Part shown: piece by piece, positions 25,609-37,867 of the stretch
Layout of the letters: every line of letters begins with the position of its first letter
Position numbering within the stretch: the stretch's first letter is position 1
Assembly (NCBI GenBank): GCA_032173965.1
Contig: CM063287.1
Coordinates: forward strand, 5,895,859-5,959,858
Direction of reading: 5' to 3'
Source: Sitta carolinensis
Lineage: Eukaryota > Chordata > Aves > Passeriformes > Sittidae
DNA length: 64,000 bases
Translations under genes and position numbers: made by a program
The notes under the pieces: generated by a model
What the model was told of the DNA's origin: nothing
Database searches by the model: none
Seen by the model: the letters and a program-made list of their open reading frames with translations, nothing else

Positions 25609-26925
25609 CTGACTGGGCATATTTTATGCACAGCCATCTACTGTGAAAACTGCATCCTAATGAACAACATCAGTACAGCAAAATGAAATAAAAACCAACA
25701 AGATCATACTATTGATTTTCTCCATCCACATAGACCAGACCTAAATTCCTTTCGCTTGAGAAATCTGTTGAGATAACTCTCCAACATAGCAAGATTACAT
25801 TTCATTTAATGACTTTTCTGAATGCACGATAGATCCTAAAACAACTCCTCTTGTTTTCCTGAGTATCTTTTAATAAAGGTGTTCTAAGTGTGTTTTGACA
25901 CCTAAGCTGGTTACAGTAAAGTATTTTTTTTAAATCGTACATTCTGTTACATTAGAGGTAAGTTTATTACTCTATAAATAATTCATTCAAAGGAGCTTCA
26001 GTTTAACAGCACCTAGCAGACACAGTCACTTAAGGTAGCATGCTGGCAAATTTCAGCTTTAAATGAGAAGCTGATGTGTCTACACATAACTAAATGGTAA
26101 CTTCTCAGAAGAAAGCATCAGTTTTAAGAAACTCAGGCACAAGCACTAAAAAATGAAGTCAGTATGTGCCAACAACTTTTGAACTACTTTATTATATTGC
26201 TTGTTTGTGCAGGAAGGGGATTAGATTTGTTTCAGTCTAATCTAATACCCTTTATTTCAACAGAAACTAGAAGAATTAGAAATGACTGTGGCTTCCTCAA
26301 CAATTTGCTGTGATAGAAGCTTTATTTTTCAGGTCAGCGCTCTCCATGTTTGATTGCTCAATGGGAGTGCCACAATAGCTAAAAAAATGCAGCTCTGAAA
26401 CTTCAGGAAAGAGAATCTGCTGACTACCTGGTGAAGGAATAATGATTTATAATAAATGAATAGGGGCAATAATTGGATAGGAGGCTGTACTCAAAAAAGC
26501 TTTAATTCACAGATTTGACATCACAAAGTCATAATCCATTGATCTAGCATCAGAATGATGGATTATGATTCTTTGAGAACATGTAGACATGTTAGCCTCC
26601 TGAGCATTCCAGGAATCATAGTCCAAATTGCTTTACTGAGGTCATTTGAACAATTTCAGCTTTTCCCAATAAAACTGATGCACTAATATTTTGAAATATA
26701 AAAGTTCTGTTGTTCTTTTCCTTTAAATCCCAAACATCCGCCAACTAAATATCACAGGTTGCCATAACTTGAGATTGAAGAGTTTTTTTTTAATTACTTC
26801 AAGCTGTGTAATTTTCTAACAGAGATGACAAGAAGTTTAAAACCTAATTGCTTTTCATGTCATAAAAGTTTTCTCTTCAAGTTTGGAGGCAAAATAAACA
26901 AGGTGAGAAGTGAGGGATTAATTAC

Positions 26926-26982
26926 CTTGTTTTCTTTCAGGAAAGAACTGACATATTCTATGCATGCTTCCCCACCCCCAGG
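26926..26982 (-). CDS. exon 12 of the unrecognised gene
   Basis: A long T-rich tract ending AAGTAG is an excellent acceptor. Nineteen codons follow, phase 0 to 0, donor GTAATT. The peptide starts PGGGEAC and continues as a helix (IEYVSSFLKENK), residues 208-226. Confidence 0.55.
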
Positions 26983-27117
26983 CTACTTAAAAGAAAAAAA
27001 AGTTATTATGTGGATTTAGATAGAATCCGTTATGAAAAGAAATACTACTCTTGCAATGCTTGAATATCTAGAGGTTGAAATGCATTTTTTATATAGAAGC
27101 TTTTGGTATTTGAAATT

Positions 27118-27142
27118 AAAAAAAAAAAAAAAAAAAAAAAAA
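27118..27142 (+). repeat. 25-base A homopolymer
   Basis: Read directly; in intron 11. It may be the tail of an unrecognised retroposed copy. Confidence 0.85.
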
Positions 27143-27638
27143 GACTGTTGGAACTTCACTTTCCTCATTGAAACAAACATGGGCTAGGATTATTGAATAA
27201 AATATTCACAAAAGTTTAAGCAATCGTTCTGCTGAGCATTGCATACTTATTTAAAAAGAAACCACAATTTCATTCATAAAATTCCATTGCAAAATCTTCC
27301 ACTGGCTTTTCTGCCATTGCAATTAAGTGAAACCACCTCTCAATTAACAACTGTGACAAAAGACTAATTCAGTGATTCAGATGGGTAAGTGTTCTTCCAA
27401 AAACACTTTCTTCTTCAGTGAAGTGTTGAGAATAAGAAGAAAATCCCACATTAATATAAAATACTAAGTATTTTCAATGTATACTCATGTTAAAACTATA
27501 AACAACCTGTTACTAAAACACCTTCCAAAGGTATAAAAACTTTATGTTTTATGTTACATAAGTAACAAGGCCTAAAGGGCAAAAAAGAAAAAGAAAAAAC
27601 AAACAAAGCCAGGGTTGCATCTCTCTGTTTTTCCTCAC

Positions 27639-27677
27639 CTTATTTTCCTTCTTACTGACAAAAGGTTCTAACTTGGG
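27639..27677 (-). CDS. exon 11 of the unrecognised gene
   Basis: A 39-base microexon, phase 0 to 0, donor GTGAGG. It encodes PKLEPFVSKKENK, residues 195-207. The acceptor (TTAATAAG) is weak. The frame is also open a little further upstream, so the 5' edge could differ. Confidence 0.4.
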
Positions 27678-28203
27678 CTTATTAATAAAGGAACTACTTA
27701 GGTGAAGTTTTTTGTTCGATTCCCTCCCCCTTTTGTCTGTGTTCCTAAATTAAGGTCCCCCAGAGGAAATGTCATAGGGTTCTTTTATAATGGCTGAAAT
27801 AGTTTCTTTCACTAAGCCCATATATACATTAAGTAGACACCCTGAGTCCAGTGGCAGCCCACATTTCAAAGCAAACAATGACAACATCAAGACCATAAAA
27901 AGGGAAAAATCTGCAGGGAAAAAAAAAATGCACTTTTTAGAGCAGACAGAAGCAATTTACTAAGTTTTGACAATTAAATATGAAATGGCTAATAAAAACA
28001 TCACTGCCATGTCCCACAAACTCCTTCCTCTAAACTCACCTAATGTTCATAAAGGTCTCACATAAAGCAATCACATCACTGAAAAGCAACTACTCTAAGT
28101 GAGCCTTAAGCAACAATCACACTGCACAACTGATCAAAAGGGAGAGCACCTCATGTGATTAACTTTTCTGGGGAATTACCATTGGCAGGCTGTGATTACT
28201 CAC

Positions 28204-28304
28204 TTGGAAGGCAGTCGTGAGGGCAGCATGGCCAGCTGTTCTCTGCCTGTGATTTACATGCCTCAGGTAATGAACAGTGTCCAGGATATCAGTGTGCCAT
28301 CTCC
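28204..28304 (-). CDS. exon 10 of the unrecognised gene
   Basis: A 101-base exon, phase 1 to 0, strong donor GTGAGT. It encodes an amphipathic helix pair, residues 162-194 (RWHTDILDTVHYLRHVNHRQ, then TAGHAALTTAFQ). The acceptor CTCTTTGAAG supplies the two bases that complete the Arg codon from exon 9. The other two frames contain stops. Confidence 0.6.
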
Positions 28305-29225
28305 CTTCAAAGAGCCTTTGTGCAGCACCAAATCAAGTTCACTATTACATCATCATCGAACCATTTTCTACCTGCATTTTCCTTGCATCCTTTTCGACCT
28401 AAGTATTTACCTAGCTCAACTCAATTAAGCTTATGCCATCAAATGAGAAGAAATAGGGTGGCTACAACCTTTCCAGACTGAGGAAAGACTACAGCCCTTA
28501 GGACTGCATGCAGAGGAAGACAGGAGTACGCTGGCTATCTCCTGATTCCTCCCCTTTTTTGGAGGTGTGCATTAGTCCTACCCTTTTTCTTGTTATTGAA
28601 CTGGTTGTTTTCTTTCATTGTCTCCACTGATACCACTAACTCATTTTATGTATGTTATGAAGCACCAGTCAGATGTTAACTTTCTGCTTTTAATGATGTG
28701 TGCTTGAATCAATGACCTTGAAGTGCAAGGCTGCAAAGGTCTTTACCATTCCCCCGACAGCCAGGCCTTTATTCATCAAGTTTATAAGCAAAACCTGTGT
28801 GCAAAAGGAACACTTACTCATGATTACTGTTATTGTCGTTCTGCTGGGCTTGTACATTGCACTGAAAGAATATGAGTTATAAAGTGCATGGGTTAGTAAA
28901 ATTTAAATCAAGCAAATGTTTAATATTAAGGCATTTCACCTTTTCCCAAAGTTCAGCAAATTTATTACAAAGCACTGAAATTGCACTTCAAGCCCAACGG
29001 CTCGCAGTGTTGGAGCCTGCCTGATTAACATAATTAAAAGAATAGCTTAACTCCAAATTTTATTAAATAATCAAATAAATGCAGACTTACTGTTTACTTC
29101 CAACGGATAGCATGATTCTAGCTAAAAATTTGCACTGCTTCATAGCTGACAAGTTGATAGAGCATATCCCCTTTCTCCTGCTGTGCATATGATTAAAAAA
29201 GTGGAGGTTAAACACAGCAACAAAA

Positions 29226-29256
<31 letters not shown>

Positions 29257-30035
29257 CCCCAACAATTGGGAAATTCTATTTTTGGTCACAGTGGTGCTTC
29301 TTTCCTTTCTTTTTCACAACATGCAGGTGCTGCTGAAGAGGTGAAAAGTCTCATGGTAGGAGGACATTGAGCTTGAGAAGGGTAGGAAAATGCTTCCTTG
29401 GAAAGAATCGTCCTCCCTTATACAGTCACTACATAGCTTGTATTGCATTCTTCTACTTTAGCCAAGACCCAGTTTGCAGGAGAAACCAAGCTATATCCAT
29501 GAGATTGCTGGACATATACAGCTTGAGAGACCTGATCCAGAGGATTGCTCAACAAGGGCAAAGCTGACAATTTTATGTGGCATAAAAATCCTGCCATACA
29601 CAGTGCTTGTGAGCCACTCACACCTGCATGGCCACAGAGGGATCCCAGAGGTCACTGAGACAGGTTTAATGGGATGGAAATATTATTTTCTTGATTCTCA
29701 AACCACAGAAAAAATGCCTACTTTTTCTGCAAAGGTTGCCTGCTTATCTTCATTTGCTCCTGCAGCAATTCTACATTCTCCTTCAGCCACTGCACTGATC
29801 AGCAGCCCCTCCCAACATATGAGGTGGAAAGCCAATGACAAAATTAAAACAAGTTGGCAAATGTACCTATTATACATATTTTATGTTAGCAGAGTTATGA
29901 TTCAGAAATTATGGCAACAGCAATAGAATTCTGCTGCTGTGATCATGGATAATCAAAGCAAGCAAAAAAAAAAAGCCAGTGCTGAAATATTTTCAAAGGT
30001 ATGAAAGTCTTTACTGTTCTGTAATTTAAATTTAC
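28305..30035. other. intron 9, no gene seen
   Basis: Contains a CAAA/CAAAA-type run at about 29218-29262. A 150-codon plus-strand frame at 29474-29926 shows no splice or promoter support and no recognisable motif. Confidence 0.5.
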
Positions 30036-30178
30036 TTGCCATCACTTGAAATTTCCTTTCGTCTGTGTGATTAGAATTTAAATGCTCCCAAAGTACATTA
30101 ACAAATATAATTCCTGTTATATTGCAGATATACTGCAGCAGCCTCCTCTTAATGCTGAAAACTAGGCTCCTTAATTCG
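30036..30178 (-). CDS. exon 9 of the unrecognised gene
   Basis: A textbook acceptor (TTGTATTTTCTGTAG) and donor GTAAAT bound 143 bases, phase 2 to 1. The 47 codons form two helices (ELRSLVFSIKRRLLQYIC and IIFVNVLWEHLNSN) followed by a basic-acidic stretch. The pattern is that of armadillo/HEAT-like helical repeats, but no specific family is recognised. Residues 114-160. Confidence 0.65.
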
Positions 30179-33100
30179 CTACAGAAAATACAAAGCACAA
30201 TTAGTTAAAATGTTTTCAAATTAAGTCTTGTTTGGGATTGACCCACAAGATGAACCAATACAGCATATTCTAATCTACTTAAACATACACACATACACCC
30301 ACACATCACAAAGCTGTAGCAGTATTTTCTACAACTGTAAATATGGGATGTTTGTATTTTAAAGAGAGTATTTTTAATGTAACAGTTTTCAGTTTGAGGC
30401 CAAATTTTGCCAACATTACATACCATGCTAATGCGGTTATTTTCAATAGTGGTTCCCCTGAAATTACTTGAGGCTCAGAGGATTGAGGAAACATGAATTG
30501 AACTGTAAATCTCAGCTGCTCACTCAAAATTTACACCTGACAACAGTAACAGAAGGACAGACATTACAAGCCTTCTCATGCATTATCACATGACAAATTC
30601 ATCTAAAAGTCGCCATCCCAAATTCTTTTAATTTTCTAATTTAAGGTATTTTTGATGAATAGAAATTAATGTTCCCTGAAGACAGAGTTCCAGAGCACAT
30701 TAGTGTCACATCAAAGATTCTATGCAGCCTGAGTAAATTGGGCCATAATTAGGAAGTAGTTGACAGAGTCAACCTGAATGCCAGGTAAATATGAAGCTGC
30801 AATACCCTCCTGAAACACTGCTATTTATTGTGGCATTGGTCAAATTCAGTGCACTCTTCATGAGCAGCTTTAATTTTTCTCCACCATACTGATTTTATCA
30901 GATTTGACAGGCAGAATCCTGTAAGTAGCACAAATCTATAAAAATGGCCTTTTACATAACTGAATTCCACAGAGCAGGGTTTAGTTTGTTAAGTCATGCT
31001 ACGTTTTCTTTACTCTTTGTCCATTCTTCTCCAATTGATTTGGTGGAAAGAAGAAAATGAAAACTTAAAAAAATCAAATTCTGTATGTCTGTATAAGTTA
31101 GAGCTATTGGTACCTAGCTGATTAAGCAATTTATTTTGCTACTAAAATTGCTAGTATGTTAACAGATAAATGTTAAGGAAGAAAGCAGATTTGTCTTTTT
31201 AATGGTATTGGTTCACTACAAAAATGAAACAAAACCAACTCACATTATGGTCTGCAACGCTGTAAATGTATTAAAATGGCAATCAAGCTGTGGACACTTT
31301 AGGGCTTAATTCCCAATTCCCTGAGCAACCCAGTCCTCTGTGTAATGCATCATGCCCTGCTGACCATTTAATGTATAACCTTTAAACTTTCCTGTTTCCT
31401 AAATAAGCTCCCTTACCATAGAATACTACATTTTATTCTAATGCATATGGTTTGCTACTTATTAGTTTGTGTAATGATCCCACTTCTATGAAAGAAATAA
31501 AAAACCTCAGCATTCCAGGAGACAAATTCTCATTGTATCTTACACTTGTGGAATATTGAGATTCTCCTAGTCTGTCAGATTTCTAAACTTGTCTAATGTC
31601 TTTCATTTGTATCCAAAATTAATAAAGTCTATCCATGTTGTTTGATTTTCCAGTTGCTCTGATTCTGATTATGCACAATAATTTGTGATTTAAATTCAGG
31701 AAGATGTGCCGTGTAGCAATGCATTTATGTTGGCAGTTTTAAAGGCTTGGCCTTTTTGACTCTGATACCAAAGCCCTGGTCTTTCCACCCACTATAAATT
31801 TACAGTAATGCTTGGACTGACCAATTACTGCTGGTAATTTGATTATGTACCCTCTTTCTTTTATTATTTACCCATTTAACTGAGGATTGATCAGAACAAA
31901 GAGATGATTAAATATACTGCAATAAAACCAGTATGAATAACAAGAGTAGGAACTGAAGACAAACCAGCAGTAGTTCAGAAACACAGAGATAAGATTGAAA
32001 TCCTGTTTTTAACTACCCATATTGTGTTTGGACGTGTTAGGGTTGCAAAGAAAAGGATATTAATTTTACATTCAGTAATTCAGAGAGCTCTATTTGCAAG
32101 GAAGGAGGAGGGACAAAAGATAAAATCTGTCATGGCAAAATAAATAACATTTGGCTCCTTACTTCCATCTTGATAATTTCTTGATTTCTCAAACAAAACA
32201 TGACTATTACACAGAAATTAATGGTTCAGTGCACAGTTCCATGCATGCAGTATCAATAGACTCAAGGGGTCATTCTCAAAATTGAGAGAAACATAATGAC
32301 ATTTTTAGAAATTCCACCGGCGCGCACCACAGTGGACCAATGGTAGGGTTATTTAAAAAAATAAATGAGAAAAAAAAAAGCCACACAAAAACCCCAACCA
32401 TCCCTCCCTGTGCCACTCCCCCTCCCAATAAAGTCAGTAACCTAGGATCTAGCCCTCACTTTCTTATAATTTAGACCTGCCAGGACAACAGTAACACTAA
32501 AAATTGAAAATAGTCTATTGTGAGTGTAAAACTTTTCAATACTTCATTGGAAATCTGACCATTACAGGTAATGTAACATTTCTTCAAATGTAAATCTTCA
32601 AGTACATCCCAATTCCCGAGGAATCCAAAACGTTGGCACAATATCTTTCTTCGAACAAAATAAAATCATTAAGATACTAAATGTATAACAGATAGAGACA
32701 AAAATGATAAATGGGCACCATGAATACAAAATGAATGCTAAGAAAAACGCTGAGAGAATGTAAAGCAGATATTCAAAGCAGAATAATCTCTAAGGAACAT
32801 CCCTGCACTCTTCCATTTTATTATACAAGAGTACTACATGCATTGGTTGGAATGTATTGCAATCTTTTCACAACACACATTTTTTCCTAGTAAATCTAGA
32901 AACAGACCTGAATTCCAGACTGTTAATTCCTGAAACTTGTCCACAGCCTTGATCAATACACAATTCAAGTTGTCTCAAGCACAGGATGTTCTCACAACTC
33001 TGAGACCATATTTGGATTGCCTTCCTAATAAATGAAGCATGCAACATTCATCTTTATCACTTACCATCTATGCCATTTCCTTAGATTGTGTTCACAATCC

Positions 33101-34569
33101 AAATTTGATATGCAGTCAAAATAAATGACAGTGCAAGTGCACGGGAGATATTTTTCTTTGCCTAGTGTTATTTGAATAGAACAGAAACAACACCACATAG
33201 GAATTCTAATACTAAGAAAATAGTCATATGCATATCATGTAATTCATGCCAAATGTCCAGTTCTGTGGGAGTAGTAACAATATTTTCTGTAATATGTATT
33301 TACAATATTGTGGGATTCTTGTAGAACCAACCAAAAAAAAAAAAAAAAAAAAAGTAAGAAGGACCACTTGTCATAAAAGTGGAAAGCAGAATGTTGAGGT
33401 ATTTCAGCTGAAAACATCTGTATTTGTTTAGGTTTTATCCTGGACATAGCAACCATCTGCAATGTAACTCTGCAGAACCTGCACTGGCTCTGGCATAGGC
33501 TTTGCAGTCAGAAAACAAAATAAGAGGTTGGAATCAGCCTAAAAAAGAAAAGGTGAACACTCATCATGTAAGCATCTTAGGCTCAGCCAAAGAGTCTGTC
33601 CATTCTAACAAGTAGGAAAACACAAACATTAAGTACAAACAATTAAGTATTTTCTTCTCTTTGCTTTGAGGTAGCCAAGAGGGGATTCAGGATGAGTTCA
33701 CTACCAAATTTTCAACAGTGCATGTGGAAAGCCAAAAAAAAAAAAACTTTAGATAACACTCTTAACTGTGAAGAACACCAGAAGGCTCTAGCTGCTGTGT
33801 TTTCAAGCCTGCCCTGAGGAGATACAGGATATTTTACCTATTGGATGCTTTTTGAGTGCTTGAAATCTCAGCTTCAAGAGAAACATAATGAAATCTCAGC
33901 TTCAAGAGAAACACTGTGGATTTGTAGAGACTCAAGGCAGCACAAGGTTAGCTAAGGCTGATGGAAGTGGCAGATGGGAGCCTATTTCCCGAATCAGAAG
34001 AGGAGACAGTGAGGCTCAGTGGGCTGGAGCTGGGGGGAGCTGGCCATCAGCCCACACTGAAGAAGGGATTGGAAGGACAAAATTTCCACCCTGCTCTGCT
34101 GCTAGCAGCCTGCAAGTGACTCCTGCCTTGGGATCAAATGGTGAAGGAAACTGCACAGACAGGAGAGAAAGGGGCCAGAACCAAGACCCTGCACTACCAC
34201 ATCTGGGCTACCTCAGCCTTTGGATGCTCACCAGGGGCAGGGGAAGGAGGGCATGGAGGAGGCACACTGCACCCAAGTATATATATGGCTCTCCTTCCAG
34301 TACCATTTGGCAGCTTATTCCCATATTTCTGGTGCCTTACAATATTGTTGCAGTGTATTCAGACCCTTGTAAAAGAATCAAACATTATCTTTTGGATAAA
34401 CTCTATCCCTTTGCCAAATGTCTTCCTCATTTAAGCCCTAATAAAAATATTTTGAATGATTACACTGAACCTAAATGGTGCTGAAGTCTTCCAAAAGTCT
34501 AGCAAGCTACAAAGAACAAATAATACAAATGCTGAAGAAAAACAGTTGTTTTGTTAATATTCTATTTAC
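30179..34569. other. intron 8, 4.4 kb
   Basis: No supported exon. It has an A homopolymer at 33332-33352 and a direct repeat of about 28 bases at 33862-33910 (AATCTCAGCTTCAAGAGAAA occurs twice). The 198-codon plus-strand frame starting at 33888 begins inside that repeat and shows no other sign of being a gene. Confidence 0.5.
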
Positions 34570-34646
34570 ACAGCTGGAGTCACAGGAATTTTATCCATCT
34601 TTATATTTAGTAAGCAAGGCAAATTAATGCTTAGAATTGCCATTTC
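34570..34646 (-). CDS. exon 8 of the unrecognised gene
   Basis: A pyrimidine-rich acceptor (GTTTTTCACTGAG), 77 bases, phase 0 to 2, donor GTAAAT. It encodes EMAILSINLPCLLNIKMDKI and five more residues, with the final Val codon completed by exon 9. This exon was predicted from the phases of its neighbours and then found, which supports the chain. Confidence 0.6.
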
Positions 34647-36738
34647 CTCAGTGAAAAACAAACCAGTAAAATGAAAAGGCTCCCCCACAATCTGTCTCTC
34701 TCTGTCCCATTCCAGACAGACAAACACACCTCCCCCGTAGCCATGAACCACGAAGTAACTGGAGTGGATTCTTCACAGACAGATGTAATTTATAACAAAG
34801 GCAGGAAAAGGCAACCCTAACACAGAGCTTGCTGCCCTTCCTATAAAGTTCACCTCCTTATGAAGAAAAAGGAGAAAATAATTTGTTTGGTTTTTGTACT
34901 CAACTCTTTTTTCTTTTATTGTGAAAAGTTTCCATTGTCCTTTTATGTTTTGATTATTGAGTAAGTTTAGAGACTTGCCAAATAGCCCTAGATTGTTAAC
35001 AGACCACCACTATTTAAATTTGAATGCTTTAACAAAATAAAGGCACAGTTCACATTAATATTTGATGCCCTCACTTTATTTATTATCTTTCCTTTGAAAT
35101 TTAAACAATTTTCTTAGCTAAGGTTTGTTAAATGTAAACCTTAGTAGTAATATAAGTTACCTCACATACCAACCAGTCATCCTATAAAACTTAGCTTTCT
35201 AATGAGTAACACCACATTTTGCTGAGCTTAGCATATTTATAGGAAATCAAAATAATTTGTGAATTAAATATTCAAATGCATCAGATTCAATGTTCAGTAT
35301 AAATACTTCATGTTGTAGCTTCTAACAAGGTGTAAAATTCATGGTGGAATTAGAAGACATACAAAATTTCTGGTGCATTTTAAAAAGGAACTTTAATAGA
35401 TTGTAAAACTTGTCTGTTATTTAGATTTGGATTACATTTGTCCGCATAACATCAACTAAACAGATGAAAATTTATTAAAATATATATTGATTATAAATCA
35501 TCATGGTAAAGAAATGTCATGCTATTTATTTATATGAATAAGGTCAGTATGTTATTCATAAGGTCACGAGATGTATGAATTTGATACATAAATATTCACC
35601 TGTAGGAATACATTCCCATGATATATCACATCACTTGGCGATTCCACAGATACTTTTATGAATACAATTTAATTTTCAAGATGATGAAAAGCTACAGATA
35701 AAGGTAATGGGCACAAGACAGCTGTTAATTGTAGTTTAAGGTCATGGATCTCTGTCTGCCAATTACCAAAAATTATGCAGGAAATCTTGGAAATAGGGCA
35801 ACTGCTCTAGAAAACCAGTCTCCAGTAAGTCCAACTGTACAGGCACCAAAATGGTACCTGCTGGCAAACAAGTTTTAAAAAGGGCAGCTAAATTTGAACC
35901 AGCAAAATGCACACAAAATGTGGTACATTCTTGAATAACTGCTTGATCCCTGCTACATTACATGGAAGAGCTTAGCACTGAAAATAGCATTGTACTACAC
36001 CAGACATAATGCATTGGGCTCAAAATAAAATGAGCCTCTATTTTTTTTGGCAGATTCCTTTCAAGTTATGTTCTCTGAACTTCCTAAAATCGAGTTATTG
36101 TGCAAATAACTTTCTGCCAGTGTGCTAATAGAAACACGAGGGTCTCACCAACTTATGTACAAAGCCCTTCCAATGGTTTGTCACACTGGTTGATAAAGAA
36201 TCCTGTTTTCTAGATTCCTGTCTCCCCAGCAACATGCCCTATGGCATTCTGAGGACTCTTAGATCATGTGGGTCTTTCTCCAGCAGAGCAAACTGTGCTG
36301 TATGGCACCAGGATGGAGCTGGGGCTCTGAAATGATCTTCAAAAGCACTGCTTTTTCTGTCAGGGCATTTAAACACAGACATGTAAGAATAGCAGTTCTG
36401 TTAAGTGGGTTTTTTTGGGTTTTTTTGTTTGTTTGTTTGGTTTTTTTTTGTTTGTTTTGTTTTAAACTGGAATTAAATCAAACTGCAAAATTCTCAGATT
36501 CTACTATGAAACAAAATTACTGATCTTTGCTCAGCTCCAAGTACTTTCATGGCTGGTCAAAGTTAAACGAGTAGAATTCCAAAGGGCATCAACAGAAGGA
36601 GCTATTCTGGAACACCAGAAATGTAAAAAAAAAATTCATATCCTAATAGACTGCCTTCAGTTACTTTGCTTAACTACTTGAAAATTTCTCCAAGACAATA
36701 CATTTCTGCCAATCTCAATGTCTTCTATTAAAATTTAC
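34647..36738. other. intron 7, no gene seen
   Basis: AT-rich. It contains a T-rich tract with TTTG units near 36409-36463. No supported exon on either strand. Confidence 0.5.
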
Positions 36739-36890
36739 ATCTTGATTGATAGCCATTTTTAAATGCGTTGCAGTCTTCTGATAGAGCACTTCATCATTTG
36801 GGTCATAGAACATTCTGACGAATAGCAGAAACAGGCTGTCATTAATGTACTGACTATCCTTCCAGTCAAAGCCTACAATTCCTAGTTGAC
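36739..36890 (-). CDS. exon 7 of the unrecognised gene
   Basis: Acceptor GGAATGCAG, 152 bases, phase 1 to 0, donor GTAAAT. It encodes 50 residues including QLGIVGFDWKDSQYIND and two helices (LFLLFVRMFYDPNDEVLYQK). If the donor is ignored the frame runs eight codons to TGA at 36715, so a short isoform ending here is possible. Residues 38-87. Confidence 0.6.
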
Positions 36891-37728
36891 CTGCATTCCA
36901 GCAAATAAACAAGCCATTACTGCTCATTACACAACTATGTTTACATACATACAAACACACACATACAGAACGTGGAAATCGAGCCACTTTCTAAATAAAT
37001 GATTTAAAAACTCATAGAGCACATCTGTGAATATATTAATTCCTGCATAGTTCCAGAAATCTTTTCCTGCCAAGAATTCAAGTTTTTTTCCTTCTCTCTC
37101 TCTAACATCATACAGTCAAAAACCGTGATGCTTTGTTAACTGTACAACTGAACAAAAAAGTGATCATAAGCCTCAATTTTTTTCTCTAGTATCTTTAGCT
37201 TTTCATCCTCCTGGGCGCTGAACAATGTGACCCCAGTTGCTTCTCAGTTTAATTCTGTGTGTGTGAATAGGTCCACTGAAATTAAAGTTCCTGATTTGTT
37301 AAAAAGAGGCGCTTGTGGAAACGCTGGCTGGGTCAGAACCATGGTGCTCAGCACACTGAAGGGACAGCCCATGTCAGCTATTTGGCCCTTGTCCTGCCTG
37401 AATTCTTCTCTTCCATGACTTCATGCATGTTTACCAAGTTAAAAAGCAGGACTGTTTTGTATTTGATGTTTCCTAAGAAAATAATTTAAAAAACGTTTTG
37501 TCAATAATTTTCTAAAGCATTGCAAAGGTACTCAGCACTGGCTTATGAATTCCACCAGCTCTCAGGAGCTCTCACCAGCTTTTGGGGCAGAGCAGTTCAG
37601 CTACCAAAGCTCAGGAATGTTAAAACTGCTTTAGAAGACCATCAGCATGTGACCTACATTGAAATGTAACTGCTAAAGGTCAAATGAGTATACCAACACA
37701 AGCTTTGGAAAACAAAGGTTGTTTCTAC

Positions 37729-37867
37729 TAGACAACAGATCCTTAAATATTTTAAATAGCATTGCAGACAATTCCAACAGACTCCGCTTTTCATTCAGAC
37801 TAATCAAAAGTCCTTCAAGATCTCTGGTTGCAGCCATAGCAAGCCTCGAGATCAAAGGGCTAGATAT
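37729..37867 (-). CDS. exon 6: first exon of unrecognised gene, or CABCOCO1 continuation
   Basis: Acceptor with a T run ending TTCACAG, 46 codons plus one base, phase 0 to 1, donor GTAGAA (moderate). An internal ATG has G at -3 and G at +4, a good Kozak context, and gives an N-terminus-like sequence, MAATRDLEGLLISLNEKRS, followed by a leucine-rich helix. If translation starts here the protein is about 449 residues. If instead the upstream exons are joined, the exon begins ISSPLISRLA and continues CABCOCO1 in frame. A read-through of the donor reaches a stop at 37673. No CpG-rich promoter is visible within 1 kb. Confidence 0.55.

Noticed and set aside
29474..29926. 150-codon plus-strand frame
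   Set aside because: No coding-like pattern, no acceptor or donor, and the neighbouring conserved-looking exons are on the other strand.
33888..34484. 198-codon plus-strand open frame
   Set aside because: It begins inside a 28-base direct repeat, has no splice or promoter context, low-complexity composition and no recognisable motif. It lies in an intron of the minus-strand chain.
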